A DNA stretch of 38,044 nt, taken from the NCBI GenBank assembly GCA_947625465.1, contig CANQOK010000021.1, positions 1 through 38,044 of the forward strand, given 5' to 3'. Under the pieces are notes generated by a model. That model made no database searches. It saw only the letters and a program-made list of their open reading frames with translations, and was not told where the DNA came from. The translations under genes were made by a program, and so were the position numbers. Shown one piece after another: positions 1 to 8,395 of the stretch (positions within the stretch are counted from its first letter, which is position 1; the number at the start of each line of letters is the position of its first letter). The stretch is from an uncultured Lachnospiraceae bacterium. GTDB taxonomy: Bacteria; Bacillota; Clostridia; Lachnospirales; Lachnospiraceae.

Positions 1-1715
1 AAGGTCTGTTCCAGCAGGACAACATTAATATTCTTTACCAGGATGCAGAATTCGTCGCCGCCGAATCTGGAAACCAGATCCTTTTCATGGAACACCGATT
101 TCAGCACCGCGGCCGTATCCCGCAGCGCCCGGTCTCCGATCATATGTCCTAACGTATCGTTCAGCTGTTTAAAATGATCCACGTCCACGAAAATCATGGC
201 GCAGTCTTCCACGCCGCACTTTTCCAGATACTGCTCGGCTTCCTGATAGAAAAAGGCTTTATTCATCAGTCCGGTCAGTACGTCCCGCCTGGACTTTTCT
301 TCCAGATTCTGCTGTTCGTCATGTTCCTTATTGACATCCCGGATCAAACCCAGCACCTGCTTTAAATTGCCTTTTGAATCCAGAACCACAAACTGCCGGA
401 TATCGCACCAGAGGTAGGACTGGTCCGCGCACATGATCCGGACTACTATCTTACAGTCTTTTTTATCCGCAAACGACTTCTGCAGCGTCTGGGTAAAATA
501 TTCTTTATCCTCCGGATGGATCCGGCACTGTTCCAAAACCGATTCCCACTCGACAGGCTTATACTGTCTCGCCAGATCCCAGCCGAACTTCACCTTAAAC
601 AGAGCTGAGGTAACAATCTCCCCTTTCTGCACATCGATCTCATATACGATCTGCTCCGATTTCTCGATCAGAAGCCTGTGTCTCTCTTCTCCCTGCCTTA
701 CCAGTTCCAGGCCTTTATTCCGAACCTGCAGCCTGAGCATAATGATCGCCATGACCACGATCAATCCCAGAGTCCCCAGGAGGATGATCACCCACAGACG
801 ATACCGGTCAAACAGATCGCCCAGCGTCAGCTGATACCGGTTCAGCATCGTCTCGTCAATGATAATAAATCCCCGCTGCGTATCAGAAACAGCCATGATT
901 CCTTTGTTCAGTACCCGCATCAGCAGCGCGTTGGTCAGTTCCGTATTGCTTGAGCCGTCCACATTCTTTTTTAACATCGGAGACATACAGTAACGATCCC
1001 CGATATCCGCCATCGCCGCGATCTGCAGACCGTCGTATTTCGGCCGGCTCAGGATCCGATCTACCGTATACTGATTGCTGATCACCGCATCCACTTTCCG
1101 GTCAGACAGCGCGTCCATCACTTCTTCCGGAGAATTATATAAGGTCACGGAGCTGTTGGGATATGCATTCTTAATCACCCGCTCCATCGTCTCCGAACCG
1201 GACGCGATTCCGATCCGAACCTTCGCTTTTGGTTCAAATGTATCATTTTTCCGGCAGACAATGATCGTCTTTGCTTCAAAATAAGGTACCGTCAGGTCAA
1301 GTCCATCCGCACGCGCATTGACCGGATTCGATTCGATCCCGGCGATCAGGTCAATATCCAGATCCCGCAGCGTCTGATAGGATATCTCCCCCTGCGGGAT
1401 TTCTTTATAAACAAACTGCAGTCCCGTTTTCTCCGATACCAGATCCAGGATCCGCTTGGAAATGCCTTCCATCTCTCCGGTCTCTTCATTCAGATAAAAA
1501 ACAGGGTTGGCGTTCATGGGACACCCCACAGTCAGAGGCCGCAGGTTTGTAACATATGCCCTTTCCTCCGGTGTCAGGATATCTTTTTCCGGAATCGTAT
1601 CATCTGAAACCGTTCCGGCCTGTCCGTAAGCCCTTCCCGCACACAGGAAGCCCAAAACCAAAAAAATGATGCATAAGCATATCAGCTTATTCTTTTTCCC
1701 CAATACCTTCTCCAT
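1..1715 (-). CDS. Membrane sensor diguanylate cyclase (SBP_bac_3 - TM - PAS - GGDEF), C-terminus cut by window edge
   Basis: Read directly on the minus strand; 571 codons are visible and the frame runs off the left edge without a stop. Order of parts: signal/anchor helix (about residues 10-30), a periplasmic solute-binding-like region of SBP_bac_3 type (about 60-290), a membrane helix (308-327), a PAS-like segment (about 345-465) and a GGDEF domain from about 475. The active-site motif RFGGDEF is intact (residues 550-556), so c-di-GMP synthesis from two GTP is expected. The usual inhibitory I-site RxxD just upstream reads HEKD, so product inhibition may be weak. Start chosen at the ATG preceded by GGAGAAACGGAGA. 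Divergent from the EAL gene at 1909. The likely role is coupling an extracellular amino-acid-like ligand to c-di-GMP level; the ligand is unknown. Confidence 0.88.
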   Translation of the reverse strand, partial: MEKVLGKKNKLICLCIIFLVLGFLCAGRAYGQAGTVSDDTIPEKDILTPEERAYVTNLRPLTVGCPMNANPVFYLNEETGEMEGISKRILDLVSEKTGLQFVYKEIPQGEISYQTLRDLDIDLIAGIESNPVNARADGLDLTVPYFEAKTIIVCRKNDTFEPKAKVRIGIASGSETMERVIKNAYPNSSVTLYNSPEEVMDALSDRKVDAVISNQYTVDRILSRPKYDGLQIAAMADIGDRYCMSPMLKKNVDGSSNTELTNALLMRVLNKGIMAVSDTQRGFIIIDETMLNRYQLTLGDLFDRYRLWVIILLGTLGLIVVMAIIMLRLQVRNKGLELVRQGEERHRLLIEKSEQIVYEIDVQKGEIVTSALFKVKFGWDLARQYKPVEWESVLEQCRIHPEDKEYFTQTLQKSFADKKDCKIVVRIMCADQSYLWCDIRQFVVLDSKGNLKQVLGLIRDVNKEHDEQQNLEEKSRRDVLTGLMNKAFFYQEAEQYLEKCGVEDCAMIFVDVDHFKQLNDTLGHMIGDRALRDTAAVLKSVFHEKDLVSRFGGDEFCILVKNINVVLLEQT

Positions 1716-1747
1716 TCTCCGTTTCTCCAGATTTCATATGATGTATC

Positions 1748-1776
1748 ATTATAGCAGATTTTTGTGTATTTGAACA
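1748..1776 (-). promoter_or_regulatory. Probable sigma-A promoter of the diguanylate cyclase gene
   Basis: On the minus strand there is a perfect -10 TATAAT (1748-1753). Seventeen bases upstream lies only a weak -35 (TGTTCA, 1771-1776). The -10 is about 33 bases ahead of the start codon at 1715. Confidence 0.5.
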
Positions 1777-1818
1777 GAAAAATCACAGAAGTTTTTTATA
1801 AATTGTGCATTTATTGGC

Positions 1819-1847
1819 TTGCAATTGCTTATTCTTTCACATATAAT
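1819..1847 (+). promoter_or_regulatory. Sigma-A promoter of the EAL phosphodiesterase gene
   Basis: TTGCAA (1819-1824), a 17-bp spacer, then a perfect TATAAT (1842-1847), leading into the plus-strand gene at 1909. Together with the opposing promoter it fills the 193-bp divergent spacer. Confidence 0.65.
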
Positions 1848-1908
1848 GCTCTGTGTATCTTTGGAACATACAAATTTATATGGTGACTTGCAGAAATGAG
1901 GCTATTTT

Positions 1909-3579
1909 ATGAACCAGGATTTTCAGAATATCACAACCGAACAATTATGCGAGATCATTGACCTGATCCATCCCTGCATGGATGACCACCTGTATGTCTA
2001 TGATTTTGTCAATGACTTTTATTATATCTCTCCGACTGCAGAGGAACGATTCGCGCTTCCGGGCAATGCGTTTCACAATGTCGCCCGGAATCTGGCGCAG
2101 GTCGTCTATCCGGAAGATCTGCCGGCGCTGCAGGAAGATATCCGCGCGCTGCTGGCGCAGGAAAAAACCGAGCACAATCTGCAGTACCGGTGGCGGGCGT
2201 TAGACGGGCAGCCGCTCTGGATCAATTGCCGCGGTCATGTAGTCAGCCGCGACGGGCAGGCACAGTATATGGTAGGCTGTATCAATGAGATCGGCAAGCG
2301 GCAGAAGGCGGACAATGTCAGCGGTCTGCTGGGCCAATCCAGTTTACAGTACTTTATGGAAGAGCTTCCGGTGTTGTCTCCCAACAGTTATCTGATCCGT
2401 CTGGGCCTTGATAAATTTAAGGATATTAACGAGCGGATGGGGATTGAATACGGCGATATGATCCTTCGGAAAACGGCGGAATGCATTGCCGGCTGTATGC
2501 TGCCCGGACAGCAGCTGTATCGGATCGTATCGGATGAATTTATGATCGTAGATATGATCGGCAGCGGGAAAAAGGATTCCATTTCCCTGTACCGGGATAT
2601 TCGCCGCGCGATCAGCCGCTTTATCTCCGAGAATTCCTACGAGGCCATTTATACGGTTTCCTGCGGGATCCTGCAATTTCAGGATATTGAAGATCTGTCA
2701 TTTCCCAATATTATGAAGCTGTCTGAATTCGCGCTGAGCCAGGCGAAACAGGCAGGCCGGAATACCTGCTATGTATTCCAACAGACAGACTATGATAAAT
2801 TTCTGCGGACCGAAAGTCTGACGCGGGAGCTGCGGCAGGCTGTCTCCCACAATTTTGAAGGCTTTATGGCTTATTATCAGCCGCTGTTCAGCGCAGGAAC
2901 CGATAAGCTGTACGGGGCAGAATCCCTGATGCGGTTTCGCTCCGAGCAGTTCGGTATGGTATCTCCGGCAGAATTTATCCCGATTTTGGAAGAAACGGGA
3001 TTGATCGTTCCCGCCGGACGCTGGATGACCGAACAGGCGCTGACGGCATGTAAAAATATCCGGCAGTGGGTTCCGGAATTCCGGATCAGCATCAATGTAT
3101 CTTATGTCCAGATCATGAAAACCGATCTGCTCGACGAACTGACTTCTGCGATCATCCGGCATGAACTGGATCCCTCCGCCGTGATCATCGAGCTGACGGA
3201 AAGCGGTCTGCTGGAATCCGATCTGCGTTTTACCCGGTTCTGGGCAAAATTAAAGGAATTTGGCATTCTGCTGGCCCTGGACGATTTCGGCACCGGCTAC
3301 TCCAACTTCCACTACTTAAACGACCTGCGGCCTGATATCATTAAGATCGACCGTTCCTTCACAGCCAAAGCGCTGGAAAGCGAATATGAATACAATCTGC
3401 TGTCCCTGATGAGCAGACTGGTGCACGATCTGAATCTGAAATTCTGTACGGAAGGCATCGAGACCGCGCAGGAACGCTCCCGGATCCAGAAACTGTTCCC
3501 GGACTATTACCAGGGCTTTTACTTCGGAAAACCCTGCGGCTATGAGGATTTCCTGAAGCAGTTCGTGACTGCGGCTTAA
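1909..3579 (+). CDS. PAS - degenerate GGDEF - EAL c-di-GMP phosphodiesterase
   Basis: 556 residues, with no signal peptide or membrane helix, so cytoplasmic. A PAS-like fold (about 20-130) is followed by a GGDEF domain (about 150-295) whose signature reads VSDEF (207-211), so it is probably not a cyclase and may only bind GTP. An EAL domain follows (about 305-550). The EAL signature reads ESL (338-340) with the metal-binding Glu kept. The other catalytic boxes are present: NVSY, ELTES, DDFGTGYSN, KIDRSF, TEGIET and QGFYFGKP. By family knowledge this hydrolyses c-di-GMP to pGpG. It is divergent from a diguanylate cyclase, so the pair probably makes and removes the same signal. Its stop lies 2 bases from the stop of the convergent gene at 3582. 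Confidence 0.9.
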   Translation: MNQDFQNITTEQLCEIIDLIHPCMDDHLYVYDFVNDFYYISPTAEERFALPGNAFHNVARNLAQVVYPEDLPALQEDIRALLAQEKTEHNLQYRWRALDGQPLWINCRGHVVSRDGQAQYMVGCINEIGKRQKADNVSGLLGQSSLQYFMEELPVLSPNSYLIRLGLDKFKDINERMGIEYGDMILRKTAECIAGCMLPGQQLYRIVSDEFMIVDMIGSGKKDSISLYRDIRRAISRFISENSYEAIYTVSCGILQFQDIEDLSFPNIMKLSEFALSQAKQAGRNTCYVFQQTDYDKFLRTESLTRELRQAVSHNFEGFMAYYQPLFSAGTDKLYGAESLMRFRSEQFGMVSPAEFIPILEETGLIVPAGRWMTEQALTACKNIRQWVPEFRISINVSYVQIMKTDLLDELTSAIIRHELDPSAVIIELTESGLLESDLRFTRFWAKLKEFGILLALDDFGTGYSNFHYLNDLRPDIIKIDRSFTAKALESEYEYNLLSLMSRLVHDLNLKFCTEGIETAQERSRIQKLFPDYYQGFYFGKPCGYEDFLKQFVTAA

Positions 3580-3581
3580 TT

Positions 3582-5210
3582 TTATTGGCCGATGAGTCCG
3601 CGGATTCCCTGTTCCTCAAACGCCTTTTTATAGTCTTCCAGTTCCTGTCCGATCAGTTCATCAATGACCTGCATGCCCAGCAGCTCTACCGGAGCCCTGT
3701 CGTCAGTCAGCAGGTCATTTCCTGCTTCATAGGGTTCCAGATTGTCGGATACGGTTTCCATCATCTCTTGCAGCTGGTGATCTTTCAATTGCCGGGTTCC
3801 TTCTGTCAGGCAGGCTTCCAGTCCGGGACGTACCGACGCAAATAGTTCCCGGTTTGTGCTGCCGGACACGTCAGCCGTATACACTTCAGGGAATACTCTC
3901 GCGATGGTATCGGCCAGGTACCGGTTGATCGCTCCCTCGTGTTCGGAATACATATTCATATTTACTACCATAACGCCATTTTCCTTCAGATGCTCTTTTA
4001 CCATGGAAAAGAATTCCACGGAAGACATCTGAAACGGAATGGTAATATCCTGATAGGCGTCAATCATGATCACATCATATTTCCGGTCGATTCCCTGCAG
4101 GTATGCCCTCCCGTCATAAGTCGTAACGGAAACGGATTCCGGCAGCGCAAAATAAGTGCGTGCCAGGTCCGTGATTTTTTCATCAATTTCCACCCCTTCC
4201 GTAACAGCGCCGGGGAAATACTGTCTGCACTGAGCCGCAAAGGTACCGGTCCCCATTCCCAGAACCAGAATCTCCCCATTTGTTCCGGCAGCCCCGTCAT
4301 TTCCCGCCGCGTTTGTTTCGGCAAGCCCTGCCATGACCGGCGCCGCCAGCGCATAGTCATAGTACATGCCGGTCAGACCTCCATTCTTTAGCATAACAGA
4401 CTGCACACCGAACAGCACATTCGTGGAAAGGATCACTCGATCCGGTTTCTCCTTTACCTGCAGATAATTGTAGACGGACTCCCCTTCATACAGCAGATCC
4501 GTTTCCCAGAACGCGAAACCTCCCATATTGCCAAATACCGCGCAGATTCCAAAAAGGATCAAGCTCACGATGCAGGCGATCCGCTTTCCTTTGGTACTGA
4601 TAAAATAAATCAGCGCCAGAAGCAGCAGGATTCCGGCAAAGATCAGAAATGTAATGGCTGTCCCGACCGCAGGAATGGTAACAAAGGTGGGCAGAAACGT
4701 ACCGATAATACTGCCGATCGTATTAAACGCGCCCAGAGTTCCCACCGTTTTCCCGCTGTCATCCAGACTGCTTACCGTATATTTCACCAGAGACGGCGTT
4801 ACGGTCCCCAGCAGAAATAGGGGAAAAACAAAGATAACCATACAGGCCAGAAATGCCGCCCAGATCAGAAAGTTGGTGTTGATCGTCACGACCAGTACCG
4901 CGGAGATCAGCAGGATGATATATTTTCCCGCCACCGGAATCGCCGCGATCCAGACTGCGGCAATCAGCAGCCGCAGGTACAGTCTGTCCGGGTTCGGATT
5001 TTTATCCGCGCTTCTGCCGCCCCAGATATTGCCTAACGCCATGGCGATCATAATCGTTCCGATAATAATCGTCCACACGATCTGGGACGAACTGAAATAA
5101 GGTGCCAGCAATCTGCTGGCACCCAACTCTACCGCCATTACCGCCATACCTGCGAAAAATTCCGTCAGGTACAGATAATATTTCTTTTTTAAAATGGATT
5201 TCTGCTCCAT
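3582..5210 (-). CDS. Membrane-fused spermidine synthase-like protein (polytopic N-terminus + SpeE-type methyltransferase fold)
   Basis: 542 residues. The first 225 hold roughly seven hydrophobic helices, beginning with the FFAGMAVMAVELGASRLLAP block typical of the fused MFS/spermidine synthase family. The rest is a SpeE-like Rossmann domain with the AdoMet/dcSAM loop ILVLGMGTGTF (about 314-324), the acidic strand end GVEIDEKI (about 339-346) and the candidate catalytic Asp in IDAYQD (about 385). The C-terminal LTDDRAPVE block is also typical of the family. A Gly/Asn/Ala-rich insert (about 299-312) sits just before the SAM loop. It is last in the glyA-folD operon, 25 bp behind folD, with GGAGGG before the ATG. 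The family is recognised, but the real substrate is not established and polyamine synthesis should not be assumed. Confidence 0.82.
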   Translation of the reverse strand: MEQKSILKKKYYLYLTEFFAGMAVMAVELGASRLLAPYFSSSQIVWTIIIGTIMIAMALGNIWGGRSADKNPNPDRLYLRLLIAAVWIAAIPVAGKYIILLISAVLVVTINTNFLIWAAFLACMVIFVFPLFLLGTVTPSLVKYTVSSLDDSGKTVGTLGAFNTIGSIIGTFLPTFVTIPAVGTAITFLIFAGILLLLALIYFISTKGKRIACIVSLILFGICAVFGNMGGFAFWETDLLYEGESVYNYLQVKEKPDRVILSTNVLFGVQSVMLKNGGLTGMYYDYALAAPVMAGLAETNAAGNDGAAGTNGEILVLGMGTGTFAAQCRQYFPGAVTEGVEIDEKITDLARTYFALPESVSVTTYDGRAYLQGIDRKYDVIMIDAYQDITIPFQMSSVEFFSMVKEHLKENGVMVVNMNMYSEHEGAINRYLADTIARVFPEVYTADVSGSTNRELFASVRPGLEACLTEGTRQLKDHQLQEMMETVSDNLEPYEAGNDLLTDDRAPVELLGMQVIDELIGQELEDYKKAFEEQGIRGLIGQ

Positions 5211-5235
5211 GTAACCCTCCAGATCAATTAACCCT

Positions 5236-6072
5236 CTACCGGATGGCAGACATACAGTTCTCCATCAGCATCGCAATCGTCATCGGGCCTACGCCGCCCG
5301 GCACAGGCGTAATATAGGACGCTTTCGGCTCCACACTGGCATAATCCACATCGCCGCACAGCTTCCCGTTTTCCATTCGATGGATGCCGACGTCAATGAC
5401 AACAGCCCCGTCCTTTACATAATCGGCGTCAATCGCCTTCGGTCTGCCCATTGCCACGATCAGGATATCCGCCTGTCTGGTCATTTCTTTTAAGTTCTGT
5501 GTCCTGGAATGACAGATCGTCACGGTGGCATTCTCCCGAAGCATTAAGGCTGCCGCCGGTTTGCCCACGATATTGCTTCTTCCGATCACAACGCAGTGTT
5601 TTCCGGCAGTGGAAATCCCGCTGCGCTTCAACAGCTGAATTATACCGGCAGGCGTACAGGATACAAAGCCCTTGCCGCCGGTATTCAGTGCGCCTACATT
5701 CTTCTCATGGAATCCATCCACGTCCTTTTCGGGACTGATCGTCTGGATCACCTTGAATTCGTCGATGTGCGCCGGCAGCGGCAGCTGTACCAGAATTCCG
5801 TTTACCGCCGGATTTCCATTCAGATCCCGGATCAGAGAAAGCAGTTCTTCCTCCGAAACCGTCTCTTCCAGTTCATAGGAAAGCGATTCGATCCCAATAT
5901 ACGCGCATGCCTTCTTCTTATTGTTCACATAAACGCTGGAGGCCGGATCTTTTCCCACCTGGATCACCGCCAGGCAGGCTGTCTTCCCCGCTTCCTTCAA
6001 GCGCGCCGCTTCTTCCTTCAGTTCATCCTTGATCTGCTGGGAAATTGCTTTCCCGTCAATGATATGTGCCAT
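5236..6072 (-). CDS. folD: Bifunctional methylenetetrahydrofolate dehydrogenase / methenyltetrahydrofolate cyclohydrolase
   Basis: 278 residues from the chosen start, the usual FolD length. It interconverts 5,10-methylene-THF and 10-formyl-THF using NADP in the cytoplasm. Visible signatures: the catalytic YxxxK pair (Y48 and K52 in SVYVNNK), VQLPLP (about 95-100), the PEKDVDGF block, the dinucleotide loop GRSNIVGKP, and the C-terminal TPVPGGVGPMT. An in-frame ATG lies 12 bases upstream (6084), but its own GGAG makes an ideal ribosome binding site (GGAGA, 5-nt gap) for the ATG at 6072, where family proteins also begin. It follows glyA closely, so the two one-carbon steps are made together. Confidence 0.96.
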   Translation of the reverse strand: MAHIIDGKAISQQIKDELKEEAARLKEAGKTACLAVIQVGKDPASSVYVNNKKKACAYIGIESLSYELEETVSEEELLSLIRDLNGNPAVNGILVQLPLPAHIDEFKVIQTISPEKDVDGFHEKNVGALNTGGKGFVSCTPAGIIQLLKRSGISTAGKHCVVIGRSNIVGKPAAALMLRENATVTICHSRTQNLKEMTRQADILIVAMGRPKAIDADYVKDGAVVIDVGIHRMENGKLCGDVDYASVEPKASYITPVPGGVGPMTIAMLMENCMSAIR

Positions 6073-6090
6073 ATCAATCTCCATTCTGTC

Positions 6091-7338
6091 TTACACATAA
6101 AGCGGATATTTCTCGCATAATGCCGCAACCGCGCTTCGTACCTCGTCCGCTTTTTCCTCATATTCAAACGCCGTCATCCTGATTAGGGAGGCAATCTCCT
6201 CCATCTCCGCAGCGCCCATTCCTCTTGTGGTAACCGCAGGGGTTCCGATCCGCACACCGGATGTCACAAACGGGCTTCTCGGCTCGTTGGGAACCGTATT
6301 CTTATTCAATGTGATATTTACACTGTCGCAGCGGTTCTGCAGTTCCTTGCCGGTAATCTCAGTATCCCGCAGATCTACCAGCATCAGGTGATTATCCGTG
6401 CCGCCAGTCAGAATCCGGAATCCGTTCGCGATCAGCGCCTTGCTTAACGCCTGCGCGTTATCAACCACTTTCTGCGCATAGGCCTTAAACTCCGGCTTCA
6501 GCGCTTCTCCAAAGCAGACTGCCTTCGCCGCGATCACATGCATCAGCGGACCGCCCTGAATGCCCGGGAAAATCGCCTTGTTGAAATTATATTTGCCGGC
6601 TGCTTCCGCATTGGCAAGGATCAGGCCGCCTCTGGGGCCGCGCAGCGTCTTATGCGTCGTAGTTGTAACCACATCCGCATACGGAAACGGCGACGGATGT
6701 ACGCCTGCCGCAACCAGTCCGGCAATATGCGCCATATCTACCATCAGTACCGCGCCTACCTCATCGCAGACCTCGCGGAATTTCTTGAAATCAATCGTCC
6801 GCGCATAAGCGCTGGCGCCGGCTATGATCATCTTCGGATGTACTTTCTTCGCGGTTTCCCGCATCGCCTCATAATCGATAAAACCTTCGTCGTCAACGCC
6901 GTAAGGCACAATATTAAAATATTTACCGGAAATATTCACCGGACTCCCGTGGCTCAGATGTCCGCCGTGATCCAGGTTCATGCCCATCACGGTATCACCC
7001 GGCTCCAGAACGGCAAAAAATACCGCCAGATTCGCCTGTGCGCCGGAGTGCGGCTGTACATTGGCATAATCGCAGCCAAACAGCTTACATGCCCGGTCAA
7101 TGGCAATCTGCTCCACAATATCCACCTTCTCGCAGCCGCCGTAATAGCGCTTTCCCGGATATCCCTCCGCATATTTATTGGTCAGCACACTGCCCATCGC
7201 CAGCATGACTTCCCTGCTTACAATATTCTCACTCGCGATCAGCTCGATCGTACTGCGCTGTCTCTTACATTCCGCCTGCAGGGCCGCGCCCACCTCCGGG
7301 TCGAGATTCGCTACCTGCGCCATCATTTCATCTACCAT
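6091..7338 (-). CDS. glyA: Serine hydroxymethyltransferase
   Basis: 415 residues, normal length. It is a PLP enzyme that converts serine plus THF to glycine plus 5,10-methylene-THF, the substrate of the FolD encoded next. The PLP lysine is K230 in [14 protein letters not shown], the cofactor Asp is D201 in DMAHIAGL, and the N-terminal IELIASEN and [13 protein letters not shown] blocks are intact. First gene of a three-gene operon (glyA-folD-spermidine synthase-like), with a consensus sigma-A promoter and an inverted repeat upstream. Confidence 0.97.
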   Translation of the reverse strand: MVDEMMAQVANLDPEVGAALQAECKRQRSTIELIASENIVSREVMLAMGSVLTNKYAEGYPGKRYYGGCEKVDIVEQIAIDRACKLFGCDYANVQPHSGAQANLAVFFAVLEPGDTVMGMNLDHGGHLSHGSPVNISGKYFNIVPYGVDDEGFIDYEAMRETAKKVHPKMIIAGASAYARTIDFKKFREVCDEVGAVLMVDMAHIAGLVAAGVHPSPFPYADVVTTTTHKTLRGPRGGLILANAEAAGKYNFNKAIFPGIQGGPLMHVIAAKAVCFGEALKPEFKAYAQKVVDNAQALSKALIANGFRILTGGTDNHLMLVDLRDTEITGKELQNRCDSVNITLNKNTVPNEPRSPFVTSGVRIGTPAVTTRGMGAAEMEEIASLIRMTAFEYEEKADEVRSAVAALCEKYPLYV

Positions 7339-7374
7339 ATCTTTCTCCTATCCGAATTTCTACAATGATGTTTA

Positions 7375-7403
7375 ATTATAGACAACTCCCTGTCGGTTGT
7401 CAA
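7375..7403 (-). promoter_or_regulatory. Consensus sigma-A promoter of glyA-folD operon with embedded inverted repeat
   Basis: On the minus strand: TTGACA (7398-7403), a 17-bp spacer, TATAAT (7375-7380), both perfect. The spacer carries an inverted repeat, GACAAC / GTTGTC (plus-strand arms 7381-7386 and 7396-7401, 9-bp gap), one arm overlapping the -35. A dimeric repressor bound there would block RNA polymerase. The regulator is unknown. Confidence 0.85.
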
Positions 7404-7418
7404 TTTAATTTGGAAAAT

Positions 7419-8255
7419 CTATAACAATGACTGGTAAATATCCCGCTTCGACACGCCCCTGTCTTTTGCCACCTGTTTCATTGCTTCCTTATGCGGCATT
7501 CCCTGGCTCTCATAATACGCCATATGTTCGGAAATCTCCATGCTCTCCCACGCCTGTCTGCTTTCTTCTTCCAGCCTGGAAACGGGGATTCCCGCGATTA
7601 CCAAAACAAATTCCCCTCTTGCCTCTGTCTCCTGATAGTACGCTGCCGCTTCCGATAATGATGTCTTCCAACCGTTTTCATGCAATTTCGTCAGTTCCTT
7701 ACAGAGCGTAACGCTCCGATCCCCCAGTACCTCCAACAGTTCCGTCAGCGTTTTCCCCAACCGGTGCGGAGCTTCATATAATACAATGGTTCTGGTCTCG
7801 GTTTTCAGTTCTTCCAGAATCCGGCTGCGTTCCTTCTTATCCGGAGGCAAAAACGCCTCAAAGCAAAACCGTCTGGTAGCCTGTCCGGACATAGAAAGCG
7901 CTGTCACGCAGGCCGCCGGTCCGGGCAGCGCAGATACGGTAATTCCCGCCTCATAGCATTGCCGCACCAATTCTTCCCCGGGATCGGAAATCCCCGGCGT
8001 TCCGGCATCCGTAATGAAAGCGACCTGTTTTCCGGCCTGTAATTGTTCGACCAGATAAGCCGCTTTCTCAATTTTATTGTGCTCATGATAACTGGTCATG
8101 GGCGTATGAATTTCAAAATGATTAAATAATTTCCGGCTGTGCCGGGTGTCCTCCGCCGCCACCAGATCCACTTCTTTCAATGTACGCAGGATCCGTACAC
8201 TGATATCCTCCAGATTACCAATAGGAGTGGGGCATAAGAAAAGAGTTCCTGCCAT
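7419..8255 (-). CDS. rsmI: 16S rRNA (cytidine1402-2'-O)-methyltransferase
   Basis: 278 residues. A SAM-dependent tetrapyrrole-methylase-fold enzyme that methylates the ribose of C1402 in the 16S decoding site. Visible: the N-terminal FLCPTPIGNLEDIS, AAEDTRHSRKLF, the SAM loop ITDAGTPGISDPGEELV, and the C-terminal KDRGVSKRDIYQ helix. The ribosome binding site AAGGAGG lies 6 bases before the ATG, and a promoter (8282-8310) precedes it. In Bacillus the homologue (yabC) follows yabB (trmN6) closely. Here a lipoprotein gene and an apparent ABC remnant lie between. Confidence 0.95.
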   Translation of the reverse strand: MAGTLFLCPTPIGNLEDISVRILRTLKEVDLVAAEDTRHSRKLFNHFEIHTPMTSYHEHNKIEKAAYLVEQLQAGKQVAFITDAGTPGISDPGEELVRQCYEAGITVSALPGPAACVTALSMSGQATRRFCFEAFLPPDKKERSRILEELKTETRTIVLYEAPHRLGKTLTELLEVLGDRSVTLCKELTKLHENGWKTSLSEAAAYYQETEARGEFVLVIAGIPVSRLEEESRQAWESMEISEHMAYYESQGMPHKEAMKQVAKDRGVSKRDIYQSLL

Positions 8256-8281
8256 GATCTTCCTCCTTACCTATGCCCCTT

Positions 8282-8310
8282 ATTATAACGAATCTTTATG
8301 TAAAATACAA
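8282..8310 (-). promoter_or_regulatory. Probable sigma-A promoter of rsmI
   Basis: Minus strand: TTGTAT (8305-8310), 17-bp spacer, TATAAT (8282-8287). The -10 is 27 bases ahead of the rsmI start. It lies just past the tail of the ABC ATPase remnant, so rsmI seems to have its own promoter rather than relying on the upstream operon. Confidence 0.6.
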
Positions 8311-8316
8311 CTTCTT

Positions 8317-8394
8317 TTACTGCTCTTTATCCTCCTCCAGATAGTACAAATACACATCCTCCAGATTCAGGCCCCGCCGGATCCTGGGGGTTCG
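8317..8394 (-). pseudogene. Remnant of an ABC-transporter ATP-binding protein (C-terminal tail only)
   Basis: Directly after the stop of the lipoprotein gene, an open minus-strand frame with no start ends at the TAA at 8317-8319. Its last residues read GLNLEDVYLYYLEEDKEQ. From family knowledge, LEDVYLYY plus a short acidic tail is the usual C-terminal end of ABC-2/drug-type transporter ATPases in Clostridia. Nothing N-terminal of it (Walker A, signature, Walker B) is present. I infer a deletion scar that removed the rest of an ABC gene once placed behind the lipoprotein gene. A chance match of about 15 residues remains possible. Confidence 0.45.
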
Positions 8395-8395
8395 T

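Noticed and set aside
174-1284. Several plus-strand frames over the first 1.7 kb
   Set aside because: They are antisense to the diguanylate cyclase frame, which has clear GGDEF and signal-peptide features; the plus frames have no recognisable domain or ribosome binding site.
6538-7368. 276-codon plus-strand frame
   Set aside because: Antisense shadow of glyA; the product is His/Arg-rich with no motif.
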